DNA of 64,000 nt from Foliimonas ilicis (lineage in GTDB: Bacteria > Pseudomonadota > Alphaproteobacteria > Rhizobiales > Rhizobiaceae), in the NCBI RefSeq assembly GCF_039939195.1, contig NZ_JBDUUH010000003.1:372001-436000 (forward strand), in the 5' to 3' direction. Positions within the stretch are counted from its first letter, which is position 1. Each line of letters starts with the position of its first letter. This document shows positions 41,107-49,782 of the stretch, in pieces. A program made the translations under genes and the position numbers. Below the pieces are notes generated by a model. The model was given only the letters and a program-made list of their open reading frames with translations. It had not been told where the DNA came from and did no database searches.

Positions 41107-42030
41107 TTATTTTGCGCCGAAATGTTTTTCCAGCGCGGTGATCATCGCTTCGCCCATGCGGCGGCGTGTTTCCAGCGTGGCGCTTCCGATGTGGGGAAGC
41201 AGAGCCACGCGGTCACTGTCGATAAGCGCTTGCGGTACGTTCGGCTCGTCGGCAAACACATCGAGGCCCGCGCCGCCCAATCCACCTGATTTCAGCGCTT
41301 CGACCATCGCTTCCTCGTCGATCACGCTTCCACGCGCGATGTTGACGATGTAGCCCTGAGGTCCAACGGCTGCGATGACCTCCTCATTGACGATGCGATA
41401 CGTCTCGGCACCGCCGGGGCAGGCAACGACGAGCACGTCGCACCATGTCGCCATTTCCTTGAGGTCGGAGAAGTAGCGGTAATCAAATTGCGATTTGCGG
41501 CCCCGTCCGAAATAGCCGGTCTCGGCACCCATAATGTCGAGCCGTTGCGCGACTGCCTGACCGATATGGCCAAGTCCGAGAATGCCGATTTTCATCGACG
41601 CAATCGAGCGCGCCAGAGGGAAATTTCCGCTCTGCCATTTTCCTTCGCGCACATATTTGTCAGCGTTTAGGGCGTTCTTGGCAACCGTCAGCAACAGCCA
41701 GAGCGTCGTGTCGGCAACTTCCTGCGCCAGAATATGCGAGGTATTGGCGACCGCAATTCCCTTGGCCTCGGCAGCCGCGACATCGATCCCCTCCTGACCA
41801 GCCGTATAGGTCGAGATCATCTTCAAATTCGGCAGGCGCGAGAGCAGTTCTGCATCCACCTTGCCACTGCCCATGCCGGCAATGGCTTCGATTGCTTCGC
41901 CCTGGCTGTCGATCAATTGGTCAAGCTCGGCGGCGCTTTTTGGAAGACGTACTACGTCGAATTTGTCGGTCAGTGCTTTGGTGGTCTGCTCCGGAAGGTC
42001 GGTGATCTGGAGAACTTTGGTCTTTTTCAT
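41107..42030 (-). CDS. D-2-hydroxyacid dehydrogenase (glyoxylate/hydroxypyruvate reductase-like)
   Basis: This 307-residue protein has the NAD(P)-binding motif LGLGHIGQAVAQRL (about residue 150). The catalytic arginine is in NIARGSVIDEEAM, the glutamate is in the DVFADEPNVP region and the histidine is in PHIGSATLETRRRMG, the triad of D-2-hydroxyacid dehydrogenases. It reduces a 2-keto acid such as glyoxylate or hydroxypyruvate, or works in reverse. The ATG at 42030 begins the conserved fold; upstream in-frame starts overlap the divergent gene. It is convergent with the second sugar operon and divergent from the aldo/keto reductase, so it may serve the same sugar route. Confidence 0.9.
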   Translation of the reverse strand: MKKTKVLQITDLPEQTTKALTDKFDVVRLPKSAAELDQLIDSQGEAIEAIAGMGSGKVDAELLSRLPNLKMISTYTAGQEGIDVAAAEAKGIAVANTSHILAQEVADTTLWLLLTVAKNALNADKYVREGKWQSGNFPLARSIASMKIGILGLGHIGQAVAQRLDIMGAETGYFGRGRKSQFDYRYFSDLKEMATWCDVLVVACPGGAETYRIVNEEVIAAVGPQGYIVNIARGSVIDEEAMVEALKSGGLGGAGLDVFADEPNVPQALIDSDRVALLPHIGSATLETRRRMGEAMITALEKHFGAK

Positions 42031-42150
42031 GCGGGGCCTTTCCGAATGCGTTTCATGTGCCAATATTCCGCGGCCATGGGTAAGCTGTCGCCATCCACCC
42101 ATATCGGCTTTATAAAGAATGTTGACCCAGAAATTTTTAAGTGAGAGCGC

Positions 42151-43194
42151 ATGACCTATCAAGCAGCCAATGATCGTTATGACAATGCCAGCTTTCGTCG
42201 CGTTGGCCGAAGCGGGCTGATGCTGCCGCCTATTTCGCTCGGGCTATGGCATAATTTCGGCGACACGACCCCGCTGGAGCGCCAGCGCGAGGTTCTGTTC
42301 AAGGCGTTCGATGTCGGCATCACCCATTTCGATCTCGCCAATAATTACGGACCGCCCGCAGGTAGCGCCGAATCCAATTTCGGGCGAATTCTCGCTCAGG
42401 ATTTTTCCGCGTATCGCGATGAGTTGATCATCTCCTCCAAGGCCGGTTGGGATATGTGGCCGGGGCCATACGGGCAGGGCGGTGGCTCACGCAAGATGCT
42501 GCTGGCCAGCCTCGACCAGAGCCTGAAGCGCCTTGGCGTCGAATATGTCGACATCTTCTATTCGCATCGTTTCGACGCGCATACGCCGCTTGAAGAGACC
42601 GCAAGCGCGCTGGCGAGCGCGGTACAGCAGGGCAAGGCGCTTTACATCGGTATTTCTTCCTATTCGGGCGGTAAGACGCGGGAAATGGCGAAGCTTCTGG
42701 CAGACCGCAACGTGCCACTGCTCATCAACCAGCCATCGTACAATCTGTTCAATCGCTGGGTGGAATCCGATCTGCTGGCAGCTTCCGACGAAGTCGGCGC
42801 AGGCGTCATTGCCTTTACGCCGCTGGCGCAGGGTCTGCTGACCGGCAAATATCTGAATGGAATTCCGCAGGATGCGCGCATCAACAAGCCGGGCGGTGGC
42901 GCACTCCACATGGAGCATCTGAGTGCTGAAAACATCGAACGCGCGCGTTCATTGAACGAGATCGCGAAGCGCCGTGGCCAGAGCCTCGCGCAAATGGCCC
43001 TTGCCTGGGTTCTGCGCGACGAGCGTGTGACCTCGGCACTTATCGGTGCAAGCTCTGCCGCGCAGGTTGAGGAAAATGTGGCTGCGCTGAAGAACCTTTC
43101 ATTCAGCCCGGAAGAACTAACTGAAATCGACCGCTATGCCGTCGAAGGCGGCGTGAACCTCTGGGAAAAGCCATCGACCGACGAAGCGGTTTGA
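42151..43194 (+). CDS. Aldo/keto reductase (YghZ/L-glyceraldehyde-3-phosphate reductase type)
   Basis: This 347-residue TIM-barrel NADPH reductase carries the catalytic tetrad in FDLANNYGPPAG (Asp, Tyr), IISSKAGW (Lys) and IFYSHRFD (His). The start RYDNASFRRVGRSGLMLPPISLGLW and LYIGISSYSG match the YghZ/voltage-channel beta-subunit branch of the family. It reduces aldehydes; the physiological substrate is not clear. It is divergent from the hydroxyacid dehydrogenase with a 120-base gap and is followed by a hairpin terminator. Confidence 0.92.
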   Translation: MTYQAANDRYDNASFRRVGRSGLMLPPISLGLWHNFGDTTPLERQREVLFKAFDVGITHFDLANNYGPPAGSAESNFGRILAQDFSAYRDELIISSKAGWDMWPGPYGQGGGSRKMLLASLDQSLKRLGVEYVDIFYSHRFDAHTPLEETASALASAVQQGKALYIGISSYSGGKTREMAKLLADRNVPLLINQPSYNLFNRWVESDLLAASDEVGAGVIAFTPLAQGLLTGKYLNGIPQDARINKPGGGALHMEHLSAENIERARSLNEIAKRRGQSLAQMALAWVLRDERVTSALIGASSAAQVEENVAALKNLSFSPEELTEIDRYAVEGGVNLWEKPSTDEAV

Positions 43195-43205
43195 AGCACT
43201 GATCG

Positions 43206-43236
43206 GGCGCGGAATTGCAACAGAGCGTTCCGCGCC
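43206..43236. terminator. Hairpin terminator between convergent genes
   Basis: GGCGCGGAA (43206-43214) and TTCCGCGCC (43228-43236) form perfect 9-base arms with a 13-base loop. Only a short T-run follows. It sits between the aldo/keto reductase stop and the cytochrome c stop. Confidence 0.65.
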
Positions 43237-43239
43237 GGC

Positions 43240-43605
43240 CTATTTTCCGGCATCGCGTAGATACTCGATGAGGCTCGCAATATCCTCTTTCGATTTGAGG
43301 CCGGAAAAGGCCATCTTCGTGCCGGGCACCCGCGCTTTCGGTGCGAGCAGATAGTCGGAAAGCGTTGCCTCGTCCCATACGAGGCCCGCTTCTCCGGCAG
43401 CTTTCATCGCCGCTGAGTATTTATAGTCTTCGAGACTGCCGGCCTTTCTACCGATGATCCTGACAAGATGCGGACCGACCTTGTTGACGGGTGCGTCGAG
43501 CGAATGACAGGCACTGCATTTCTTGAAAATCGTAGCGCCATCCTGCGCCACAACTCCTGTGCTGAACGCCATAACCACGCAAGCGGCCAATAAAATTCTC
43601 CGCAT
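43240..43605 (-). CDS. Mono-haem c-type cytochrome
   Basis: This 121-residue protein has a signal peptide (MRRILLAACVVMAFSTGVVAQ), one haem-binding motif CSACH (about residue 33), and a distal methionine candidate in PGTKMAFSGL (about 97), as in class I cytochromes c. It is periplasmic. Position 80 bases downstream of the GMC dehydrogenase gene makes it the probable electron acceptor of that enzyme. Related FAD dehydrogenase complexes usually have a larger three-haem cytochrome, so a single-haem carrier is unusual. The ATG at 43605 starts the signal peptide. Confidence 0.9.
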   Translation of the reverse strand: MRRILLAACVVMAFSTGVVAQDGATIFKKCSACHSLDAPVNKVGPHLVRIIGRKAGSLEDYKYSAAMKAAGEAGLVWDEATLSDYLLAPKARVPGTKMAFSGLKSKEDIASLIEYLRDAGK

Positions 43606-43685
43606 GGACGCGGTTCTCCATTTTGATCGGAGTTTTGAAAGCGCTCTTCCACCAGCCAGCAGGCCGATGGAAGAGCATTGCGATT

Positions 43686-45257
43686 TCAGATCGTACCCGC
43701 TGCCATCTCTGAAGCCATGTGCTCCGCCTGACGTATCGCGAGTGAAACGATCGTCAGCGTCGGGTTCTCCGCACCGCCTGTCGTGAACTGACTTCCGTCC
43801 GACACGAACAGGTTCTTGATGTCGTGGGTCTGGCCCCACTTGTTCACGACGCCATCCGCTGCATTTTCGCTCATTCGGTTTGTGCCGAGATTGTGTGTCG
43901 AAGGGTAGGGCGGCGTTGGAAACGAACGTGTCGCGCCGACCGCAGCATAAAGCGCCTGACCCTGCGCATAGGCGTGATTGCGCATCGCATCGTCGTTGGG
44001 ATGATCGGTGAACCACACATCCGGGATGGGCATCCCGTAACTGTCCTTCAACTCCGCATGAAGCTTCACGGCATTTTGCTCCTGCGGCATGTCTTCGCCG
44101 ACGATCCACATTCCGGCCATGTGATCATACTGATCGAGAGCTGAGGTGAAGGGTCGACCCCAGCCGCCCGGATCGAGGAACGCTGCCATGAAGGGCAGGC
44201 CGAGCGCCAGCGTTTCCAGCTCATAGCCGCCAACAAAACCGCGCGACGTATCGTGCCGCGCCTCGTCACGGATGATCCCGGCCATCGTTGTGCCGCGATA
44301 AAAATGAACCGGCTTTTCGAACACGCCATAGACCGAACCGGTCGTGTGACGCATGTAGTTTTTGCCGACCTGACCAGAGGAATTCGCCAGCCCATCCGGG
44401 AATTTGGACGAATGCGAGTTCAGCAGGAGGCGGGGACTTTCGATGGAGTTTCCGGCGACAGCGACGATACGTGCCTTCTGCTCGTGCAGTTTTCCTTCCT
44501 TGTCGGCATAGACCACGCTGGTGACTTTGCCCGACTGATCGTGCTCGATCTTCACGACGTGAGAATTGGGCCGAACCTCCAACTTGCCGGTGGCTTCGCC
44601 TTTCGGGATTTCAGTGTAGAGCGTCGACCATTTCGCACCCCATTTGCAGCCCTGAAAGCAAAACCCGGTCTGCTGGCAAGCCATGCGGTCGTCACGGTCG
44701 GCGGAATTGATCGCCATATTGCCGGTGTGGCATTCCTTGTAGCCAAGCTTGTCGGCTCCGGCCTTCAGGATCTTGAAGTTGTTGTTTCCGGGCAGACCCT
44801 CGATACCGTTGGTGCGGGTCACGCCCATCTTGTCTTCGGCCTTGGCGTAGTACGGCTCAAGCTCGGCAAGCGTAATTGGCCAGTCGAGCAGATTGGCCCC
44901 TTCGACCTTGCCGTAATGGGTAAGTGCCTTGAATTCATGGTCTTGCAGGCGCAAAGACGCTCCGGCCCAGTGCGTGGTCGTGCCGCCGACCGATTTGACG
45001 ATCCATGCCGGCAAATTGGGGAAGTCTTTGGCTACGCGCCAGCCGCCACCTGTCGTGCGGTGATCCAACCACGCCAATTGGGAGAAGCTGTCCCACTCGT
45101 CATTGATGAAATCTTCGTATTCGTGTCGCGCGCCTGCCTCCAGCACGACGACATCGACACCTTTCTGCGCAAGTTCGTTTGCAAGCGTTCCACCGCCTGC
45201 ACCGGAGCCTACGATTACGACGACTGAATCGTCGTTGAGATCATATGGAGCTGCCAT
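43686..45257 (-). CDS. GMC-family FAD dehydrogenase, catalytic subunit (gluconate/glucose-dehydrogenase type)
   Basis: This 523-residue flavoprotein has the FAD-binding start VVVIVGSGAGGGTLANELA (about residue 13) and GGTTTHWAGASLR (about 91). The C-terminal STHNLGTNRMSE contains the active-site histidine. Cysteines 194, 200 and 204 follow a Cys-x5-Cys-x3-Cys pattern (CQQTGFCFQGC), the same spacing that holds a 3Fe-4S cluster in bacterial FAD-glucose dehydrogenases. It lacks its own signal peptide and is probably exported with the Tat-bearing small subunit encoded upstream. The substrate is likely a sugar, sugar acid or polyol oxidised in the periplasm. Confidence 0.9.
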   Translation of the reverse strand: MAAPYDLNDDSVVVIVGSGAGGGTLANELAQKGVDVVVLEAGARHEYEDFINDEWDSFSQLAWLDHRTTGGGWRVAKDFPNLPAWIVKSVGGTTTHWAGASLRLQDHEFKALTHYGKVEGANLLDWPITLAELEPYYAKAEDKMGVTRTNGIEGLPGNNNFKILKAGADKLGYKECHTGNMAINSADRDDRMACQQTGFCFQGCKWGAKWSTLYTEIPKGEATGKLEVRPNSHVVKIEHDQSGKVTSVVYADKEGKLHEQKARIVAVAGNSIESPRLLLNSHSSKFPDGLANSSGQVGKNYMRHTTGSVYGVFEKPVHFYRGTTMAGIIRDEARHDTSRGFVGGYELETLALGLPFMAAFLDPGGWGRPFTSALDQYDHMAGMWIVGEDMPQEQNAVKLHAELKDSYGMPIPDVWFTDHPNDDAMRNHAYAQGQALYAAVGATRSFPTPPYPSTHNLGTNRMSENAADGVVNKWGQTHDIKNLFVSDGSQFTTGGAENPTLTIVSLAIRQAEHMASEMAAGTI

Positions 45258-45329
45258 TCTTTCCTCCCTCGAATAGCAAAATTAAAAATAGCGAGCCGCT
45301 TTTCCCGGAACTGGCCGAAAAAGCGTCGC

Positions 45330-45860
45330 CTAAAGCCACTCGATGTCATCAAAACCGCGCGCGATGTATCCGCCCTTGGAGTAGGATTCGCCTTCATATC
45401 CAAAGATCGGCCAGAGCTCTTTCTGGTTGTAGAGGCTGACGACGAGATCACTTCTCACAGCCTGAAAGAAGGGGGTGCTTTCGATGTCGCGCAAAATTGC
45501 GACGCGGTCGTCTTCCCATCCGAGTTTGCGATAGCCATCGCCACCCGCGCGCTTGTCGAGATCGGCCACGCCGTTTTCGATCAGCTCCTTGTGGGCGGCA
45601 TCGCTTGCTGCCTTTGCATCATGGCCTTTGACCGCGATGGCGTAAAACCGGTCTGCAAGCTGATCATGCGGATAGATATCGCGGGCAAGCGCAATCAGCG
45701 TTGCCATCGTCTCGGGTTTAAGGCTGGTGACTTCCAGGCCCCAGGCATCTTTGGGGCTGAGCAATGCGCTGCCGCTGACGACGAGCAATGCGCCGATACT
45801 GCTGCGCTTCAGAAGCTCGCGGCGGGAAATGCCTCGATCTTTCTCATAGATTGTAACCAC
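45330..45860 (-). CDS. Tat-exported small subunit (gluconate 2-dehydrogenase subunit 3 family)
   Basis: This 176-residue protein begins with a twin-arginine signal (ISRRELLKRSSIGALLVVSGS). The body has PETMATLIALARDIYPHDQLAD and WPIFGYEGESYSKGGYI, typical of the gluconate dehydrogenase subunit 3 family. This hitch-hiker subunit carries the folded FAD subunit through the Tat pore and stabilises it. The GTG at 45860 has GGAGG five bases upstream and is the only start that keeps the signal complete. It lies 72 bases before the GMC gene and completes a three-part complex with the cytochrome. Confidence 0.88.
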   Translation of the reverse strand: MVTIYEKDRGISRRELLKRSSIGALLVVSGSALLSPKDAWGLEVTSLKPETMATLIALARDIYPHDQLADRFYAIAVKGHDAKAASDAAHKELIENGVADLDKRAGGDGYRKLGWEDDRVAILRDIESTPFFQAVRSDLVVSLYNQKELWPIFGYEGESYSKGGYIARGFDDIEWL

Positions 45861-45935
45861 AGTTTCCTCCCTTGCTTGCTATTCACCTTCAAGAGGTGCT
45901 TTGGCTGGCTCTCCTCCCAGAGGCCGAGAAATCGT

Positions 45936-46331
45936 CTAAAGGTAGCGGCCCCTCCTTTGCAGAACTTCGATCTGGTAACCGTCCGGATCTGCGATGAAGA
46001 AGAAACGAGCGACATCTTTGCCCTCGTTTTTGAAATCGACGATGTTTCGAACATTCAGCCCGGCGGCCGTGAGCCGCTTATGCTCGGCGTCAAGATCATC
46101 CACCGAAACGGCCATATGCCCATAGCCGTCGCCAAGCTGATAGGGCTCGACCCTGTCCTTGTTGACGGTCAGCTCCAACTCGAACGAGCTTTCGGAATTG
46201 CTGAGATAAATCAGGGTGAATTTTTCAAAGTCGAGCCGGTCGGCAATTTCGAGGCCGAATGCTTGCCGGTAAAAATCGAGGGACCGCTGTTCATCCAGAA
46301 CGCGGATCATTGAATGTATTGCTTTCGCCAA
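45936..46331 (-). CDS. gloA: Lactoylglutathione lyase (glyoxalase I family)
   Basis: This 131-residue protein of the vicinal-oxygen-chelate fold has the paired beta-alpha-beta units of glyoxalase I: MIRVLDEQRSLDFYRQAFGLE at the start and GHMAVSVDDLDAEHKRL and DPDGYQIEVLQ later. Metal-ligand His and Glu residues are in place. It likely converts the methylglyoxal-glutathione adduct to lactoylglutathione. A TTG start at 46331 has GAGG six bases upstream; ATG 46310 is the alternative. It is upstream of the dehydrogenase complex on the same strand (75-base gap). Confidence 0.85.
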   Translation of the reverse strand: MAKAIHSMIRVLDEQRSLDFYRQAFGLEIADRLDFEKFTLIYLSNSESSFELELTVNKDRVEPYQLGDGYGHMAVSVDDLDAEHKRLTAAGLNVRNIVDFKNEGKDVARFFFIADPDGYQIEVLQRRGRYL

Positions 46332-46525
46332 TTAGGACCTCGTCTCGATTTGCATCAATATTTCCAAAGAATGCGCCCAGTTTGGAAAGCACGGGTAGCA
46401 ACCGGCTACCGCAAGGATAATTTTTGCCTTGGGACGACGTTCAGGCGCGAGGGCAGGGCTGATGGCTTTTGAGTTGACCGTGCCGGTGCGCAGGCGCACA
46501 ATCTCGCGAAGCAGGGAGAAGACTT

Positions 46526-46828
46526 ATGTGTGAGGTTTTTGCCGGACAGGACCCCGAGCGCTACAAATCCGTCAACCGTTCCGTAAGAATAGCCGGCCAT
46601 TCGACAAGCATCCAATTGGAAGCGGCATTCTGGATATTGATAGACGAGATCGCAGCCGGGCAGGGCATGTCGACATCGCGCTTCCTTTCCACGCTTTATG
46701 ACGAAGCGCTTGAAATCAACGGCAGCGTTTCGAACTTCGCGTCGCTGCTTCGCACGAGTTGCCTGATCTACCTCATGAGCGACGCTTCGGTGCGCAAGGA
46801 AGGGCTTCACATCAAGACGGCGGCCTAA
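46526..46828 (+). CDS. Ribbon-helix-helix domain protein
   Basis: This 100-residue protein resembles the RHH_4 family of Rhizobiales. A basic beta strand (RYKSVNRSVRIAGHSTSIQLE) is followed by two helices (FWILIDEIAAGQGMSTSRFLSTLYDEAL). The rest (SNFASLLRTSCLIYLMSD) is helical. It may bind DNA as a dimer, but the target is unknown. A GGGAGAAG site precedes the ATG. The next gene starts two bases after its stop. Confidence 0.8.
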   Translation: MCEVFAGQDPERYKSVNRSVRIAGHSTSIQLEAAFWILIDEIAAGQGMSTSRFLSTLYDEALEINGSVSNFASLLRTSCLIYLMSDASVRKEGLHIKTAA

Positions 46829-46830
46829 AT

Positions 46831-47223
46831 ATGGACCGTTTCACCGGCGGCTGCCTGTGCGGCAAAGTCCGGCTTGTAGCGTCTGGGCAACCTTACCGGG
46901 TCGGCATTTGCCACTGTCTTGACTGCCGAAAACATCACGGAGCTCTTTTTTACGCTGCCGCCGTTTTTCCTCAAGACGTTGTGGCAATAACCGGAAAAAC
47001 ACGTGACTACGCAGGACGTTTTTTCTGTCCCAATTGCGGCTCATCCGTTTTCGCTCGCACGGAAGACGAAATCGAAGTGCATTTGGGATCGCTGGATGAG
47101 CCTGACCAACTGATGCCTACCTATGAAAGCTGGACCATCCGCCGCGAGAACTGGTTGCCAGCGTTTCCGCTTAAAAAGCGATACGATAGGGATCGTGAGG
47201 CTTCGGGGCGTTCCGAGGAGTAG
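46831..47223 (+). CDS. GFA-family zinc protein (glutathione-dependent formaldehyde-activating-like)
   Basis: This 130-residue protein has the zinc-binding CxC-type start GGCLCGKVR (residues 7-15), CHCLDCRKHHG (about 31-41) and FCPNCGSSVF (about 70), defining the GFA/CENP-V family. Members bind zinc and some handle glutathione-formaldehyde adducts, but many have unknown substrates. It is coupled to the upstream RHH gene. A degenerate IS30-type element lies just downstream. Confidence 0.88.
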   Translation: MDRFTGGCLCGKVRLVASGQPYRVGICHCLDCRKHHGALFYAAAVFPQDVVAITGKTRDYAGRFFCPNCGSSVFARTEDEIEVHLGSLDEPDQLMPTYESWTIRRENWLPAFPLKKRYDRDREASGRSEE

Positions 47224-47238
47224 GTGGTCGCATCTCTA

Positions 47239-48017
47239 ACTGGCCTGCTGGTTCCAGCTTGAATGCAACGCTGGCCGAAAATCTACATGTTTTGCCTTTC
47301 CATAGCCAATAGGTGCTGGCTGAACATCTCCTTTGGCGTCTGGAACCCAAGGCACTTGCGCGGCGTGTCGTTGAGCCGGTCACACAGGGTACGGATCTCC
47401 TGATTGGTCACACCCAGTACGACTGTCTCCGGTGGCAGGTAACGCCGGACGCGCTTGTTGGTGTTCTCGACCGTGCCTTTCTGCCATGGCGCTTGCGGGT
47501 CACAGAACCAGGTTGCCGTTCCCATACCATTCTCCAACTCACACCATGAGACGAACTCCAGTCCCCGATCGAATGTCAGGCTTTGCCGGGCTTGCACGGG
47601 AAGGGGTGCCAGATGACGGATCAACTGGCTCATGATCGGCTTCGAGCGCCTGTCGTTGTTGCGGAAAAGAACGGTGTATCGGCTCTTGCGCTCGACAACG
47701 GTGGCAATGTTGGCGGAGCCGTGCTCTTTCCTGAAGATCATCAGATCCGCCTCCCAGTGGCCGAATTCACTGCGCGAGTTGACCGCTTCAGGCCTGTTTC
47801 GAATGGCGCATTCTATTGGAAAGACGAGACTTCTGGGCTTGCGCGCATATCTCGGACGCCGTCTCCGTCGTCGTTCAGGCAGATGCCGGGCCAGTTGCTG
47901 ATCAACGACGCGGCGTTCGTCCAAACTCAACTGCACAAAAGAGCGGGCCATTTCCATCCTCCTGAAATCATGGCCATTATTGTCTTCGTTGCATTTGAAA
48001 ATGGAATCTGCCCCAGT
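47239..48017 (-). mobile_element. Internally deleted IS30-family insertion sequence
   Basis: A transposase remnant is bounded by imperfect inverted ends. ACTGG at 47239-47243 faces CCAGT at 48013-48017, and AATGCAACG at 47262-47270 faces CGTTGCATT at 47987-47995, with GTTCCA/TGGAAT in between. The element is about 780 bp, shorter than the usual 1.0-1.25 kb of the family, because the transposase has lost an internal segment. No clear target duplication is seen, so exact ends are uncertain by a few bases. Confidence 0.7.
47283..47951 (-). pseudogene. IS30-family transposase, N-terminal region deleted
   Basis: The 222-codon frame starts like an IS30 transposase (MARSFVQLSLDER, with AGGAGG six bases before ATG 47951) and then jumps straight to the segment before the catalytic core (RHLPERRRRRRPR). 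About 130 residues, including the helix-turn-helix DNA-binding region, are missing, although the frame is kept. The DDE core remains: GHWEADLMIF, LTFDRGLEF and PWQKGTVENTNKRVRRYLP. Without DNA binding it is probably inactive, though it might act on or interfere with intact copies elsewhere in the genome. Confidence 0.8.
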
Positions 48018-48092
48018 CGGATACAAAAGTCACATAAGAAACATTATGGAACTTACGATCTAAATAACGTAATTTGCTTTTGAACCATTGCT

Positions 48093-48179
48093 GGGTCAAA
48101 AAAACAGCTTTATGCGGATATCACGGCTGAAGAACAAAAATGCGCCATCGCCGTGCTGGAAACCGTCTTGCGCAGCTGA
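48093..48179 (+). pseudogene. C-terminal remnant of a MarR-type regulator
   Basis: An open frame ending at TGA 48177-48179 encodes QLYADITAEEQKCAIAVLE and a few more residues, which looks like the last helix of a MarR-family regulator (the LTxEE...L..lL pattern). No upstream coding sequence or start is present; the IS30 remnant lies about 75 bases away. It abuts the convergent GMC gene (48180). The rest of the gene was probably lost during IS-related deletion. The short length keeps confidence low. Confidence 0.4.
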
Positions 48180-49775
48180 TCAGCCAGCGCGCAAGATCAT
48201 GTCGGCTGCTTTTTCCGCGATCATCAAGGTCGGTGAATTGGTGTTGCCGGATGTGATGTTTGGCATGATCGACGCATCAGCCACACGCAGCCCTGCGATC
48301 CCGTTGATCCTCAATTGCGGGTCGACCACGGCATCCGGGTCGGTGCCCATCCGGCATGTACCGACGGGGTGAAATATCGTCGTTCCGATATCGCCCGCGG
48401 CCTGTTCCAGTTCCGCCTGCGACTGATAGCTGCACCCCGGCTTGAACTCCTCCGGCCGATATTTCTTCAGAGGCTCCTGGCTCACGATGTTACGCGTAAG
48501 GCGAATGGAGTCAGCGGCAACACGGCGGTCGCTTTCGGTCGAGAGATAGTTCGGGCGGATCGCCGGTTGTGCGCGATGATCGGCGCTTTTGGCATGGATC
48601 GATCCTCGGCTGTCCGGGCGCAGATTACAGACGCTGGCAGTGAAGGCCGGGAACGGATGAACATTCTCGCCGAACTTTTCGAGGCTGAGCGGCTGGACGT
48701 GATATTGCAGGTTTGCCGTCTCGAATGACGGGTCCGATTTGGTGAACACGCCAAGCTGACTCGGCGCCATCGACATCGGGCCGGATTGCTTCAGCAGATA
48801 TTCAAGCGCGATCGCGGCCTTGCCGACAAGCCGGTTGGCCTGCTCGTTCAGCGTCCTGATGCCACTGACCTTGTAGGCGCAGCGAAGCTGCAAATGGTCC
48901 TGTAGATTTTCGCCGACCTGATTGCGCTCCAGCCGCACGGGAATTCCTGCCTGCTGCAACACGTCGCCGCGCCCGATGCCCGAAAGCTCGAGCACATGCG
49001 GTGAACCGACGGCACCTGCTGCCAGAATGACCTCGCGCCGCGCCTTGATGCTGCGTGTCGCGCCCAATTGATCGAAGGTCACGCCGGTGGCTTTCAGCCC
49101 TTCCAGATCGACACGGCGCACATGCGCACCCGTCTCGACGCGCAAGTTCGCGCGTCCTTTGGCGGGTTTCAAAAACGCCTTGGCAGTATTCCAGCGAATG
49201 CCGCGTTTCTGGTTCACCTTGAAGTAAGATGAGCCTTCATTGTCACCACGGTTGAAATCTTCGATAGGCGGAACGCCTGCGGCCTCCGCCGCGTCGCGGA
49301 AAGCGTCCAGAATGTCCCAATGCAGGCGCGCCCTCTCGACGCGCCATTCGCCGCCGGCGCCATGCATCTCATCTGCGCCGGCATAATAATCTTCTGACTT
49401 TTTGAAATAGGGCAGGACATCGTCCCAACTCCAGCCGGTGCAGCCTGCCTGCCGCCAGAGGTCGTAGTCCCTCGCCTGCCCGCGCATATAGATCATGCCG
49501 TTGATCGATGAGCAGCCGCCTAGCACCTTGCCGCGCGGATACCCCAGCGAGCGGCCATTCAGGCCGTCTTCTTTCTCCGTTGTAAAACACCAGTCGGCGC
49601 GTGGATTGCCGATGCAGTAGAGATAGCCGACGGGGATGTGAATCCAGGCGTAATTGTCTTTGCCGCCTGCCTCCAGCAGAAGAACCGAAACGTTCGGATC
49701 TGCCGAAAGGCGATTGGCGAGCGCGCAGCCGGCCGTGCCCGCCCCGACGATAATGTAGTCGTAGATGTCTGACAT
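48180..49775 (-). CDS. GMC-family alcohol/choline dehydrogenase
   Basis: This 531-residue flavoprotein has the FAD-binding start YIIVGAGTAGCALANRLS, the second motif GYPRGKVLGGCSSINGMIYMRG (about residue 80), GAVGSPHVLELSGIG (about 260) and the C-terminal HPVGTCRMG with the catalytic histidine followed by NITSGNTNSPT. This is the choline dehydrogenase/AlkJ branch; no signal peptide is present. The substrate is probably an alcohol or a related compound imported by the Liv-type transporter encoded upstream in the same operon (seven-base gap). The ATG at 49775 was chosen because the FAD motif follows directly. Confidence 0.9.
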   Translation of the reverse strand: MSDIYDYIIVGAGTAGCALANRLSADPNVSVLLLEAGGKDNYAWIHIPVGYLYCIGNPRADWCFTTEKEDGLNGRSLGYPRGKVLGGCSSINGMIYMRGQARDYDLWRQAGCTGWSWDDVLPYFKKSEDYYAGADEMHGAGGEWRVERARLHWDILDAFRDAAEAAGVPPIEDFNRGDNEGSSYFKVNQKRGIRWNTAKAFLKPAKGRANLRVETGAHVRRVDLEGLKATGVTFDQLGATRSIKARREVILAAGAVGSPHVLELSGIGRGDVLQQAGIPVRLERNQVGENLQDHLQLRCAYKVSGIRTLNEQANRLVGKAAIALEYLLKQSGPMSMAPSQLGVFTKSDPSFETANLQYHVQPLSLEKFGENVHPFPAFTASVCNLRPDSRGSIHAKSADHRAQPAIRPNYLSTESDRRVAADSIRLTRNIVSQEPLKKYRPEEFKPGCSYQSQAELEQAAGDIGTTIFHPVGTCRMGTDPDAVVDPQLRINGIAGLRVADASIMPNITSGNTNSPTLMIAEKAADMILRAG

Positions 49776-49782
49776 GATCTTC

